Translations under genes and position numbers: made by a program
Shown here: piece by piece, positions 8,321 through 16,271 of the stretch
Layout: each line of letters starts with the position of its first letter
How positions within the stretch are numbered: the stretch's first letter is position 1
The notes under the pieces: generated by a model
Database searches by the model: none
What the model was told of the DNA's origin: nothing
The model's input: only the letters and a program-made list of their open reading frames with translations
Assembly (NCBI GenBank): GCA_963972105.1
Contig: CAXAVH010000017.1
Location: 1-32,797 of the forward strand
From: NZQO01 sp002693605
Lineage (GTDB): Bacteria; Bacteroidota; Bacteroidia; Flavobacteriales; Flavobacteriaceae
DNA length: 32,797 bases
Reading direction: 5' to 3'

Positions 8321-9574
8321 CTAATCATCTGGCAGTACTTTCACCTCAACCAATTCGATTTTTGTATTTGAAACATCGAGGATGTGGAAGCTATACCCCT
8401 CAAATTCTACCGTTTCGCCCCGTTCAGGAATGCCCTCGGTGTGGTTAACGATCATTCCGCCCAGCGTTTCGTAATTTTCACTTTCGGGAAAATCGAACTT
8501 ATAGGTTTCATTTAGATAATCTACCTCATGGCGTGCCGAAAACTTGTAATGGTCTTCCCCTAGGTCTTCCTCGATGAGCTCTACCGAATCGTGTTCGTCT
8601 TCTATCTCGCCGAACAATTCCTCGATGATGTCCTCAACGGTCATAATGCCCGAGGTGCCCCCGTACTCATCGATTACCACGGCAATGCTCTTCCGCTTCC
8701 GGCTCAGGATATTCAGGACGTCCTTGGCCAGCATGGTTTCGGGAACGAACACCACGGGGATGAGCACCTTCTTAATTTCAGAAGGTTTTTTGAACAGCTC
8801 GAATGAATGTACGTACCCAAGGATATCGTCAATATTTTCGCGGTATACCAGGATCTTTGAAAGTCCGGTTTCGGTAAAGATCTTGCCCAGGTCCTTGGGC
8901 GTGGTGTGGATATCAACCGCTACCACCTCGGTACGCGGTATCATCACCTCGCGCGATTTCACTTCGGAAAAATCAAGGGCATTCTGGAAAATTTGAATTT
9001 CAGAATCTACTTCCTCGGGCGTATCGAACGTCTCCATCTGCTCGCTAATGTAGTTGCCCAGCTCCAGCTTGCTGAAGCTTAGCTGCACGGTGTCGCCCTT
9101 GGTCTTGAAAAAAACCTTGAGCACCAAATCAGAAATCCATATAACAAACTCGGAAATTACCGAAAAGAGCACGTAGAAGAAATATGCCGGAACAGCGAAA
9201 ATCTTCACCAGGCTGTTGGCATAAATCTGGAAAAATACCTTGGGCAGGAACTCGGCGGTCAATAAGATAATTATGGTAGATATGATAGTCTGCACCAAGA
9301 TGCCACTAAAGCCGGCCAGCGGAATGTACCGCACCAGTAAATCGCCCATGAAAAAGCCGTAAACCACCAGTGCAATGTTGTTGCCCACGAGCATGGTGGC
9401 GATAAATTTGGAGGGGCGTCTGGTAATCTTCTTGAGGATTCCCGCCAGGAAGTTATTCTGCTTCTTTTCAATCTCGATATGAATCTTGTTGGAGGAAACA
9501 TACGCGATTTCCATTCCGGAGAAGAATGCCGAAAGGATTAGCATGATAACTATAATGAGGATGCTATAATCCAT
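8321..9574 (-). CDS. CBS-domain membrane protein, CorC/HlyC (CNNM-like) family
   Basis: Protein of 417 residues with the three-part architecture of the hemolysin/CorC family. The N-terminal CNNM/DUF21 transmembrane domain (about 1-180) begins MDYSILIIVIMLILSAFFSGMEIA, with the family S-G-M/S-E-x-A motif. A pair of CBS domains follows (about 205-325; MIPRTEVVAVD and VVIDEYGGTSGIMTVEDIIEELFGEIEDEHD). The C-terminal CorC_HlyC domain (about 340-417) contains YETLGGMIV. Family members are linked to magnesium or cobalt efflux or homeostasis, and the old name hemolysin is historical. Flavobacteria also have a paralogue, GldE, that helps gliding. Nothing here shows membership of that subgroup. Start ATG 9574 lies 3 nt after the stop of the small membrane protein gene, so the two are tightly coupled. 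Confidence 0.9.
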   Translation of the reverse strand: MDYSILIIVIMLILSAFFSGMEIAYVSSNKIHIEIEKKQNNFLAGILKKITRRPSKFIATMLVGNNIALVVYGFFMGDLLVRYIPLAGFSGILVQTIISTIIILLTAEFLPKVFFQIYANSLVKIFAVPAYFFYVLFSVISEFVIWISDLVLKVFFKTKGDTVQLSFSKLELGNYISEQMETFDTPEEVDSEIQIFQNALDFSEVKSREVMIPRTEVVAVDIHTTPKDLGKIFTETGLSKILVYRENIDDILGYVHSFELFKKPSEIKKVLIPVVFVPETMLAKDVLNILSRKRKSIAVVIDEYGGTSGIMTVEDIIEELFGEIEDEHDSVELIEEDLGEDHYKFSARHEVDYLNETYKFDFPESENYETLGGMIVNHTEGIPERGETVEFEGYSFHILDVSNTKIELVEVKVLPDD

Positions 9575-9577
9575 TGA

Positions 9578-9775
9578 TTATTTGTTGGACCTATCTTCTA
9601 TCTTTTTCCTGAAATTTCTCTTGAAGAAAAACATGAAAATTGCCACCACGGCAAAGAACGCGAACAGGTACGCACGGCCCCGGTCTGTATTCCAGTTGGT
9701 AATCACTAAATAGACTGAAAACGCAGCCATGACGAGGTAAACGTATTCAAATAGCCGGTAAATCTTATTTCCCAT
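9578..9775 (-). CDS. Small two-helix membrane protein, unknown function
   Basis: A 65-residue protein with two predicted membrane helices (about 8-26 and 35-51) and a very basic tail (KRNFRKKIEDR). The start overlaps the end of lptC by 11 nt (9765-9775) and the stop lies 3 nt before the CorC-family gene. The tight packing supports a real gene rather than a chance frame. No known family is recognised. Its place between LPS export and a CBS transporter only suggests an envelope role. Confidence 0.75.
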   Translation of the reverse strand: MGNKIYRLFEYVYLVMAAFSVYLVITNWNTDRGRAYLFAFFAVVAIFMFFFKRNFRKKIEDRSNK

Positions 9776-10340
9776 TTATGGTATCTTTTTGTTCTATAAT
9801 TTGGACGCTCTCGTTCTTTCGGGAAATAAAGGTAGTAAAATCCTGACTGGAGTCAAAGCCTACATTCCCTTCGTTATAAGAGCCGTCCTTGAATACAATT
9901 TCGTAAGGGCGGTCGGTAAAAATCCAGTTGTTGTTTTGGTCCCAATACAGCTGATCTGATTTTAGCACAACGCTATCGCTAGTAACGATCACTACGCTGT
10001 CCCTTAAATCGACCAGGTTGGCCTCGTCGTATATAATGCCGTATTTTGAGGTTACCGTATTCTTTTTGCCCTCATCCCAAAACTCGACCGATACGCCCTC
10101 GGGGAATTCCCGGTACGCATAGTCGTAATTGGAAAAGTCGAGAACCTCGGGAGTTCTCATTGTACTCACCACCTTGCCCGAGTCGGTATATTTCATAACC
10201 AGCCCCCTGCCTTCGGCAATGGGCGCATTATCCGCCAAGTTAAGCCTTTGTATATTCTGGTAATTTCCCTCACAAGCAAAAAGCGCGATTGCAGCCAAAG
10301 CTGCAACCACGCCTTTAATACTATGTATGGTGTTACTCAT
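9765..10340 (-). CDS. lptC: LptC-like LPS export periplasmic lipoprotein
   Basis: Bridge component of the Lpt machine that moves lipopolysaccharide from the inner to the outer membrane. The product has 191 residues from ATG 10340. An upstream in-frame ATG at 10382 would overlap the preceding coding region and delay the signal peptide, so it is rejected. The signal sequence ends in a lipobox, ALFAC, with lipid-modified Cys23. In E. coli LptC is anchored by a helix instead, and Bacteroidota versions often look like lipoproteins. The body is a run of short beta strands typical of the LptC/OstA jellyroll, with phrases such as VTSKYGIIYDEANLVDLRDSV and LYWDQNNNWIFTDRPYEI. The gene starts 2 nt after the stop of the TPR gene. 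Confidence 0.85.
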   Translation of the reverse strand: MSNTIHSIKGVVAALAAIALFACEGNYQNIQRLNLADNAPIAEGRGLVMKYTDSGKVVSTMRTPEVLDFSNYDYAYREFPEGVSVEFWDEGKKNTVTSKYGIIYDEANLVDLRDSVVIVTSDSVVLKSDQLYWDQNNNWIFTDRPYEIVFKDGSYNEGNVGFDSSQDFTTFISRKNESVQIIEQKDTINGK

Positions 10341-10342
10341 TC

Positions 10343-11704
10343 TTAGAGGTTTGGCACTCGAATGCTGCCACCTACCCAGCAATTGCCGAAGGAGATGGTC
10401 TTACCTTGCATGCCAGCGCTAAAGATATCGCTCTTTGAGGGAGCTCTCTGTCTGTAGCTATCGGCTGCTGCACGGGCGTTCGACGCGATCGAAGCATCTA
10501 CACGAGCGGCCTTTTCGGCCATTTCGGCGGCCTTCCAGTAAATAGCTCGCTTCTCGAAAGGGGTAGTACCACAATTACTGGCACTGCTTCCAATCATATT
10601 GGCTATTTTAAGGTATGCACGTCCCATCGATGGCTTCTGGTCTATTGTTTTCTGATAATAGGTTCTTGCCTGGCCGTAGCTTCCTTTTGCTTTAAAGTTT
10701 TCGGCTATACGATAGTATACATCTGCCTTTGCATTAGGGTCTGTCTCCAGCTCGGCGGCCTGGTTATAATAGTTCAGGGCCTCGCTACTCTTGCCGTCGC
10801 GGTCTGCCAATCTACCCAAATAGAACGCCGACTTAGCGGAAGGCTCTAGATTATGTAGCTGCTGTACCATTTTGAAGAACAACGGCGTTTCACAATCTTT
10901 TGCGTTAAGGCGTCCCGCAGCGGTCTTTAACCAATTAACATCTTCCATACGGTTGGGAAGTTCCTTCTCGTATAGCTGAATAAGGTTTGGGCAATCTGCC
11001 AAGATACCTAGCTTACCGTTCACACTTCCCTTCACTTTTCCGTAAGCTTCCAGGTTGGTTTCGTAAGCGCCCATATATTTTTTCTCCTTCGCGGAAAGAT
11101 CGGTACCGGCATCCTGCTTTTCCATTAAGGGAGTAAGCTTTTGGGCAAGGTCGTTTTCCTCTTTCTCAATTTTTTGGGTAACTACGTCGTAGAGGTCAAA
11201 CACATCCTGTATATCCATTTTTCCTTCATCGTAAAGATCTACGGCCAATGAGAAATAGGTATAGATACTCTTCGGACTCGTAAAGTTATCGGGGTCTTTC
11301 TTAAAAGCCTGGTCGAAAGCTTGGAACTGCTCCATTTTTGAACCGATGCTGTTGTCGTACTTTACCTGCGCGATATCAGAAAGCACATCGCCCTCCTTTG
11401 TCTTGGCAGGGAAATACTGCAAGCGAAGTTGGTACGCCTTGATAAGGTCGTCTACCTTATCTTGTTGCCCTTGTGCGATAAAATGCTTAAACATGCGCTC
11501 GGCATACTGGTACGTTGCCAAGCTAAACTTGGGGCAATCGGTAATTACCTTGTTATAGTGTGGCAGGGCCGCGTCGTAATTTTTTACTTTGGCAGGCTCT
11601 ACAAAGAGAGACAGGGTCGTGTGGCATTCATTTGCCTGGGCCATTACTTTCGAGCCTAGCCCAAATGTCATCAACATCGCAATTAAAATAACTTTCGTCT
11701 TCAT
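10343..11704 (-). CDS. Exported tetratricopeptide-repeat protein
   Basis: Protein of 453 residues from ATG 11704. Upstream in-frame ATGs at 11731 and 11746 overlap the previous gene and add a Thr/Asn-rich leader before the signal peptide, so they are less likely. The signal peptide ends GSKVMAQ. TPR-like helix pairs occur at about residues 35-110 (ALPHYNKVITDCPKFSLATYQYAERMF) and again at 280-400 (SAFYLGRLADRDGKSSEALNYYNQAAELE; YYRIAENFKAKGSYGQARTYYQKTI). The protein probably acts in the periplasm or at the inner face of the outer membrane as a scaffold. It sits between an outer-membrane barrel gene and lptC, which fits an envelope-assembly role, but no specific partner is shown. Confidence 0.82.
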   Translation of the reverse strand: MKTKVILIAMLMTFGLGSKVMAQANECHTTLSLFVEPAKVKNYDAALPHYNKVITDCPKFSLATYQYAERMFKHFIAQGQQDKVDDLIKAYQLRLQYFPAKTKEGDVLSDIAQVKYDNSIGSKMEQFQAFDQAFKKDPDNFTSPKSIYTYFSLAVDLYDEGKMDIQDVFDLYDVVTQKIEKEENDLAQKLTPLMEKQDAGTDLSAKEKKYMGAYETNLEAYGKVKGSVNGKLGILADCPNLIQLYEKELPNRMEDVNWLKTAAGRLNAKDCETPLFFKMVQQLHNLEPSAKSAFYLGRLADRDGKSSEALNYYNQAAELETDPNAKADVYYRIAENFKAKGSYGQARTYYQKTIDQKPSMGRAYLKIANMIGSSASNCGTTPFEKRAIYWKAAEMAEKAARVDASIASNARAAADSYRQRAPSKSDIFSAGMQGKTISFGNCWVGGSIRVPNL

Positions 11705-11723
11705 CGTGTTAGTGTTTATGGTA

Positions 11724-12965
11724 TTAGTCATAGTATCTTTTTTCAAACCATCGGTCGTTTAACGAGAGGCTCAAAAAGGCGTTGAAGAAATTCTCCTCAA
11801 CCAAGCCGGCGTTCTTTGTGCCGCGCATTCCGTATTCAAAACCGATATTTATATTGGAGAATAATCTCGCTACGGGTAACCCAACTCCAAAAGATATGCC
11901 AAACTCATTTATATCCTCTCCGTTAATGCTCAGCCCGGTTTCCTCGAAACGGAATCCCGCACGGTAATTTACTCGTTTCAAATAGCTTCCCAAGGCATTG
12001 TAATTGGGAATGAAGAAACCTCCAATGCGATATTTGGAAGCATCGTTGAATTGCACATTCTCAATATTGAACGTCCGGTTTGTAAAGTTACTTGTTTTTT
12101 GATCGGTATACTCGGCTCCCACGAACCATTTTTTGGGCTGTCCAATTCCCAGACCCACGGTTAATTGCGAAGGAAAGGTAAAATCGGTATCGGCTACGGG
12201 GATGTCCCGTACGTCAATGGCACTGAGCGTACCGCTGGGATTTAACCGCACCGTGGCGAGCTCCCTTGAGTTTTCGGCCTGGAAATCGGTTTCCGGGGTA
12301 TAGCTCAAAGACGACTGCATTTCGAGCTTCTGGCTCACCATACGGCGGTACTGGGCACCAAAGGTATAACTGAAGCCAAGCAGGTCGCTTCGGTTAACCT
12401 CGCGCGAGCCGAACTGCACCTCTTCCTGGAAGGTGGTGGCGATATTCTCAATATTTCCGAAGTTATAGTTGGCCTCAACGCCCACCGAAAGACCGGGAAG
12501 CAACTTATATGCCAACGCAAAAAATGCCTTGTTTAAGCCTCCCTCTCCCGTGTATTGCGTAACACTGGGCGGGTTTTCCGACTCTAATTGGTACCCCACT
12601 GCGGTATATGGAATGAGCCCAAAACTGGCCCCAAATTTCCCCATCGGGATTCCCATTGCGATATAGTCTAGGGAAGTGGTAGAGGCTTGCTGGTTTTCAT
12701 CGGTGGTACTTTGGTCTACGTACTTGTGGCTGGCACCTAGCGCATACGCTACCAGACCCAATTCGGCAACGCCAGCGGGGTTCTGTAAATTTAAATGGAT
12801 ACTGTCCGAATACACGCCTATCCCCCCCATAGTCCTGTTCTCGGCCGTTCCCTTAAACTTAAGGGTGCCAATCCCGTAGAAGGAATAAGGCGAGGTGGTT
12901 CCTTCCTGTGCCAAGGATGCTGCCGAGATAAACAAAAAGACCGCTACAAAATATCGTTTCAACAT
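11724..12965 (-). CDS. Outer-membrane beta-barrel protein (OmpP1/FadL-like)
   Basis: Protein of 413 residues. The signal peptide MLKRYFVAVFLFISAASLAQ is followed by SPYSFYGIGTLKFKG, a start common to flavobacterial FadL-like or PorV-like barrels, including an NLQNPAG motif near residue 60. The remainder alternates in strand-like fashion (for example FTFPSQLTVGLGIGQ, KWFVGAEYTD, FGISFGVGLPVARLFSNINIGFEYG). The chain ends in aromatic residues (FLSLSLNDRWFEKRYYD), as expected for Bam-assembled barrels. Transport of hydrophobic compounds is a family property of FadL, but substrate and activity here are unknown. The start overlaps the end of coaX by 7 nt, so co-translation is likely. Confidence 0.82.
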   Translation of the reverse strand: MLKRYFVAVFLFISAASLAQEGTTSPYSFYGIGTLKFKGTAENRTMGGIGVYSDSIHLNLQNPAGVAELGLVAYALGASHKYVDQSTTDENQQASTTSLDYIAMGIPMGKFGASFGLIPYTAVGYQLESENPPSVTQYTGEGGLNKAFFALAYKLLPGLSVGVEANYNFGNIENIATTFQEEVQFGSREVNRSDLLGFSYTFGAQYRRMVSQKLEMQSSLSYTPETDFQAENSRELATVRLNPSGTLSAIDVRDIPVADTDFTFPSQLTVGLGIGQPKKWFVGAEYTDQKTSNFTNRTFNIENVQFNDASKYRIGGFFIPNYNALGSYLKRVNYRAGFRFEETGLSINGEDINEFGISFGVGLPVARLFSNINIGFEYGMRGTKNAGLVEENFFNAFLSLSLNDRWFEKRYYD

Positions 12966-13693
12966 GTATGTTTATTATGTTCTAAAATGAAGTTCAAACC
13001 CTCTAGCAGAAAATTTGAGTTGGCAAAGATGTCATTTTTTAGCCTATCTCGCAAAAAATGCGCATCTCCACCTGTTAAAATAACTGTTAAATTGGAATAT
13101 TGTTTCTTGTAGGCTTCTATAAAACCGTCAATTTCATAAACCAACCCATTATATGCCCCGCTGTGTATTGCCGTGGCGGTTGAATTGCCCACCGTCTTTT
13201 CGGCCACCGCTGCGTCTAACAACGGCAATTGGGCGGTAAATGAGTGCATGGCTTTATAGCGCATTTGCAGCCCGGGCGATATGGCACCTCCCTTATACCG
13301 GGCATCTTCGGTTAAAAAATCATAGGTCACGCAGGTACCCGCATCGATCACCAATGCATTTTGGCCCGGATAGGTCTTGGCCGCAGCAGCTACCAGCGCT
13401 ATCCTGTCTACCCCAAGCGTGAGGGGAGTTGCGTATTCGTTAACAAACGGGACGGGAGTGGCTGAAGTAAGTTCCAGAACAGCACAAAATTGGCGCAATT
13501 TAGCAGCCTGATGCTCGGTTAGCTGCGATACCGAGGCAACTATAGCTCGGTCTATGCCTGGGTAATTTTCGAAAATAGTGGCCAGCTGCGCCAAGAATTC
13601 CTTTTTTATGGAAATTTTTTTGTACTGTAAGTTCGTACCGTCAAAAACGGCCATCTTTACCAGCGTATTTCCCACATCGACAACTAGATTCAT
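12959..13693 (-). CDS. coaX: Type III pantothenate kinase
   Basis: Catalyses ATP-dependent phosphorylation of pantothenate, the first step of coenzyme A synthesis, in the cytosol. The product has 244 residues from ATG 13693, directly before the DVGNT phosphate-binding motif (Asp6-Thr10). The upstream ATG at 13723 would add ten hydrophobic residues and is rejected. Type III motifs are all visible: LGVDRIALVAAA, IDAGTCVTYD, GGAISPGL and LTGGDA. The length is close to the usual 240-260 residues. It is the first gene of the envelope operon. Linkage of coaX with lptC and barrel genes is, as far as I recall, common in flavobacteria. Confidence 0.95.
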   Translation of the reverse strand: MNLVVDVGNTLVKMAVFDGTNLQYKKISIKKEFLAQLATIFENYPGIDRAIVASVSQLTEHQAAKLRQFCAVLELTSATPVPFVNEYATPLTLGVDRIALVAAAAKTYPGQNALVIDAGTCVTYDFLTEDARYKGGAISPGLQMRYKAMHSFTAQLPLLDAAVAEKTVGNSTATAIHSGAYNGLVYEIDGFIEAYKKQYSNLTVILTGGDAHFLRDRLKNDIFANSNFLLEGLNFILEHNKHTC

Positions 13694-13791
13694 TTTTATA
13701 AGAAAGGGGTAAAAGTACAACAAGATGCATTCCTACGATGTTAAGGCGGTACTAAATTGAAAAAAGCCCTAGATTTTTTTATCTTTATGCT

Positions 13792-13820
13792 TTGGGAAAT
13801 GGAAATATCACTTATATTTG
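13792..13820 (+). promoter_or_regulatory. Promoter of tRNA-Phe (TTG-N18-TATATTTG)
   Basis: A TTG at 13792-13794 and TATATTTG at 13813-13820, separated by 18 nt, match the Bacteroidota -33/-7 consensus (TTG / TAnnTTTG). Transcription should begin a few bases before the tRNA 5' end at 13834. Confidence 0.8.
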
Positions 13821-13833
13821 CGCTCTCAATTAC

Positions 13834-13906
<73 letters not shown>

Positions 13907-13907
13907 C

Positions 13908-13936
13908 AAAAACCCGAGCAACCGCTCGGGTTTTTT
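13908..13936 (+). terminator. Intrinsic terminator after tRNA-Phe
   Basis: ACCCGAGC and GCTCGGGT form a 7-bp GC-rich stem extended by A-T pairs, with loop AACC, followed by a run of six T. It is a classic rho-independent terminator immediately after the tRNA. Confidence 0.92.
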
Positions 13937-14030
13937 GTTTCTAGGTGGTTAGGTCGAGGGTCTATTTTTAGCCCCAACTCCTTTCCAAAGTTTCGCAAAC
14001 CCATTACCTTTATCATTTACTTTTAGCGCT

Positions 14031-14933
14031 ATGGAAAAATCTCACGAGACATTGTTGAAGGCCATTACCGAAAAATACCAGGCACTTGGGGAAAATCCCG
14101 AAACTTACCTAAAGGGACTGCTGCAGGCCAAGCCCATAAATTACTGGGACTATATTGAAGTGGACACTCTCCTATCGCTGCAGAAGCCCAGAACCAACTT
14201 TAAGGACGAGGCTATTTTCATCATGTACCATCAAATTACGGAGTTACTCCTCAAGATGATTCGACATGAAATTGAACAGCTTTTTGCCGTGCAAGAGGTA
14301 CAAGAAGCGGTTTGGATAGATAAAATCAATCGCTGCATTCGCTACACCATAATGCTTATTACGAGTTTCGATATTATGAAGGACGGGATGAGCTACGATG
14401 ATTATAACACCTTCCGCAGCACGCTAACCCCCGCCAGTGGGTTTCAGAGCGCCCAATTTCGCTATATCGAGCTATACTGTACCCCGCTTCGCAACCTGGT
14501 AAATGAAGAGGGCAAAAAACAACTACCCAAAACTCCGTCGGTAGAAGATTATTTTGAAAACATTTATTGGAGAGATGCAGGTTACAATCGCACTACGGGG
14601 AAAAAGACGCTGACGATGCGCCAATTCGAGGAAAAATACCTGGACTCGTTTATAGCCTTGGCCACGAAGACTCAGGGCAGTACGCTTCAGGAGAAATTTA
14701 GCGCGCTAGAAAATCCTTCCGAAGAACTTAGATGTACCTTGCTGCAATTTGACACGCACTATAATGTAGATTGGCCTATGACACATTTGGCCACTGCCAA
14801 GCACTATCTAGACAGCAAGGGAGAGGAAAAAACGGCCACCGGTGGTAGTGAATGGAAAAAATACCTGCACCCGAAATTTCAGCAACGCCGGTTTTTCCCT
14901 GGATTATGGAATGATGAGGACGCTACCTCTTGA
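14031..14933 (+). CDS. Tryptophan 2,3-dioxygenase
   Basis: Heme enzyme that opens the indole ring of L-tryptophan to N-formylkynurenine, the first step of the kynurenine route. The product has 300 residues and is cytosolic and mostly helical. Recognisable family blocks are NYWDYIEVDTLLSLQ (about 36-50), IFIMYHQITELLLKMI (about 64-79, the active-site helix with its histidine), SGFQSAQFRYIEL (about 129-141) and a C-terminal ATGGSEWKKYL (about 268-278), equivalent to the conserved TGG loop of the enzyme. No other kynurenine-pathway gene is visible in the window, so it may serve NAD synthesis or tryptophan breakdown through genes elsewhere. The gene is preceded by the tRNA terminator and must use its own promoter. 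TACCTTTA at 14005-14012 is a one-mismatch candidate -7 element. Confidence 0.88.
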   Translation: MEKSHETLLKAITEKYQALGENPETYLKGLLQAKPINYWDYIEVDTLLSLQKPRTNFKDEAIFIMYHQITELLLKMIRHEIEQLFAVQEVQEAVWIDKINRCIRYTIMLITSFDIMKDGMSYDDYNTFRSTLTPASGFQSAQFRYIELYCTPLRNLVNEEGKKQLPKTPSVEDYFENIYWRDAGYNRTTGKKTLTMRQFEEKYLDSFIALATKTQGSTLQEKFSALENPSEELRCTLLQFDTHYNVDWPMTHLATAKHYLDSKGEEKTATGGSEWKKYLHPKFQQRRFFPGLWNDEDATS

Positions 14934-14972
14934 GGTAACCAACCATCGCCTGGCAATTCGAAATTGTTCTCC

Positions 14973-15194
14973 TTATGCAGACAGTTTTACCTTTAAGCGC
15001 TTTTCGGCCTTCTGCTTGATGGCTGTTAAACGTTTCATCAGGTCCATTATCTTGGCGTCCTTGCTAATTTTATACCGTTGGTTTAGCGCCAAAATGAGCT
15101 CCTTTGCCCTTTTCGATGCCACGATGCGGTCATTAGTAGACTTAAATCGGCCGGTTTCGGCCTCAAACTGAAGGGCTTCCTGAACTAGATCCAT
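14973..15194 (-). CDS. Small helical protein of unknown function (73 aa)
   Basis: A highly charged helical protein rich in Lys, Glu and Ala (MDLVQEALQFEAETGRF, SKRAKELILALNQRYK, LMKRLTAIKQKAEKRLK). The open frame extends upstream to a TTG at 15242, giving 89 residues. However, a near-perfect Bacteroidota promoter (15240-15270, minus strand) has its -7 box on top of that TTG, so a transcript from it could not include that codon as a start. ATG 15194, preceded by an A-rich stretch (GGTAAAAAAAGAA), is the better start. The gene converges on tryptophan 2,3-dioxygenase with a 39-nt gap. No family is recognised. Confidence 0.6.
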   Translation of the reverse strand: MDLVQEALQFEAETGRFKSTNDRIVASKRAKELILALNQRYKISKDAKIMDLMKRLTAIKQKAEKRLKVKLSA

Positions 15195-15239
15195 AGCAAT
15201 TCTTTTTTTACCTAGCTCAAATTGAAGGTCTGAGCTTTT

Positions 15240-15270
15240 CAAATATATATGGTAAGGGCAATTTTACAAA
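15240..15270 (-). promoter_or_regulatory. Promoter of the 73-aa protein (TTTG-N19-TATATTTG)
   Basis: On the minus strand, TTTG (15270-15267) and TATATTTG (15247-15240) are separated by 19 nt, an exact match to the Bacteroidota consensus. The predicted transcript start is about 15235, leaving a leader of about 40 nt before ATG 15194. Confidence 0.75.
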
Positions 15271-15340
15271 AACAATAAACATTTTTTTAACACCCTTTGC
15301 ACCGGTAACCTATACCCACTTCCAACGATATATTTTTTTT

Positions 15341-15348
15341 TAGTTTTG
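15341..15348 (+). promoter_or_regulatory. -7 promoter element of the DUF481 gene
   Basis: TAGTTTTG matches TAnnTTTG exactly and ends 23 nt before ATG 15372. No clear TTG is found at the -33 distance; the upstream region is AT-rich. Confidence 0.5.
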
Positions 15349-15371
15349 CAACAATAAAAAAACCGCGTTTT

Positions 15372-16133
15372 ATGTCATTGGCACGTATTATCGTCATCAG
15401 CATTCTATTGGGCTTCGGCGCTACCGTTCGCGCCCAGATCTTAAATGCCGAATCGCTGCGAAAGGTAACCGATACTTCTGGGTTTTCAGGGGCCGCCACC
15501 GCCAGTTTCAGCCTAAAGCGCAACGTGAACCAGTTTGTAACGCTTGCCAGCAACGTGCACGTACAGTATAAAATGAACCGCCACTTGGCCCTTTTCAAGA
15601 CAGATATTTCCTTTCAGAAAATTGAAGGGGACAAATTTGAGAACAGCTACATTTCACATCTTCGATACAATTATAAACTCCAATCCCATATTGCTTGGGA
15701 GGTCTTTACACAGGGGCAGTTCAACAAGGTGAACCTAATTGATTTTCGCGGTTTGGTAGGAACCGGCCCACGATATAAGCTTACCACGATAGAAAATTAC
15801 AAACTGTTTGTAGGAACCTTAGCCATGCTGGAATACGAGGAGGTTGCCGACGGGGTGACGCCGCTACAACGCGACCTTCGCGGCAGCGCGTATTTTTCCT
15901 TCAGCCTCTTCCCAACCCCGACAGTGAGCGTGGTAAGCACCACATACTACCAGCCCCAGCTAGACCAGTGGAACGACTATCGCATCTCGAGCCAGTCATC
16001 GCTGCTTATAGACCTTTTCGAGAATTTTGCCTTCAAGACAACCTATACGTTTACGTACGACGCCTTTCCGGCGGTGGGTATTCCCAACTCACAGTACGAT
16101 CTCACCACGGGCCTGGCCTATACCTTCGACTAA
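15372..16133 (+). CDS. DUF481-family outer-membrane protein
   Basis: Protein of 253 residues with a signal peptide (ARIIVISILLGFGATVRAQ, cleavage after about residue 22), then repeated amphipathic strands (NQFVTLASNVHVQYKMNRH; SYISHLRYNYKLQSHIAWEVFTQ; GTGPRYKL) and a C-terminal aromatic strand ending TGLAYTFD. This is the pattern of DUF481 proteins, salt-inducible or uncharacterised outer-membrane barrels. Substrate and role are unknown. It has its own -7 element and precedes the arsenosugar operon, separated from it by 138 nt that contain a new promoter. It is probably not part of that operon. Confidence 0.8.
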   Translation: MSLARIIVISILLGFGATVRAQILNAESLRKVTDTSGFSGAATASFSLKRNVNQFVTLASNVHVQYKMNRHLALFKTDISFQKIEGDKFENSYISHLRYNYKLQSHIAWEVFTQGQFNKVNLIDFRGLVGTGPRYKLTTIENYKLFVGTLAMLEYEEVADGVTPLQRDLRGSAYFSFSLFPTPTVSVVSTTYYQPQLDQWNDYRISSQSSLLIDLFENFAFKTTYTFTYDAFPAVGIPNSQYDLTTGLAYTFD

Positions 16134-16184
16134 CCGGCGACCCGAGCCTCCCAGAAGACCCGCATCCAAATTCTATGTAAGCTT

Positions 16185-16217
16185 TTTGCAAATACCAAGA
16201 CTCATTGGTTATATTTA
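16185..16217 (+). promoter_or_regulatory. Probable promoter of the arsenosugar operon
   Basis: TTTG at 16185-16188 and TATATTTA at 16210-16217 (one mismatch to TAnnTTTG) are 21 nt apart. The predicted start is about 16223, some 50 nt before the ATG at 16272. An imperfect dyad (CCGA at 16230-16233, TCGG at 16241-16244) lies just downstream and could be an operator, although no ArsR-type regulator gene is present in the window. Confidence 0.5.
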
Positions 16218-16271
16218 CACGCGGCAAATCCGAAATTGGATCGGTTACGTATATAAACAAAACCCTCTATT

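Noticed and set aside
8321..9574. Assignment of the CBS protein as gliding protein GldE
   Set aside because: The architecture fits the broad CorC/HlyC family and no adjacent gldD or other gliding gene supports the narrower name.
10341..10382. Longer N-terminus for LptC (205 residues)
   Set aside because: It would overlap the preceding TPR gene and place 14 polar residues before a lipoprotein signal that starts normally at 10340.
14934..14972. Short inverted repeat CAATT/AATTG between convergent genes as a terminator
   Set aside because: The stem is only five A-T-rich pairs with no T tract, so it is too weak to call.
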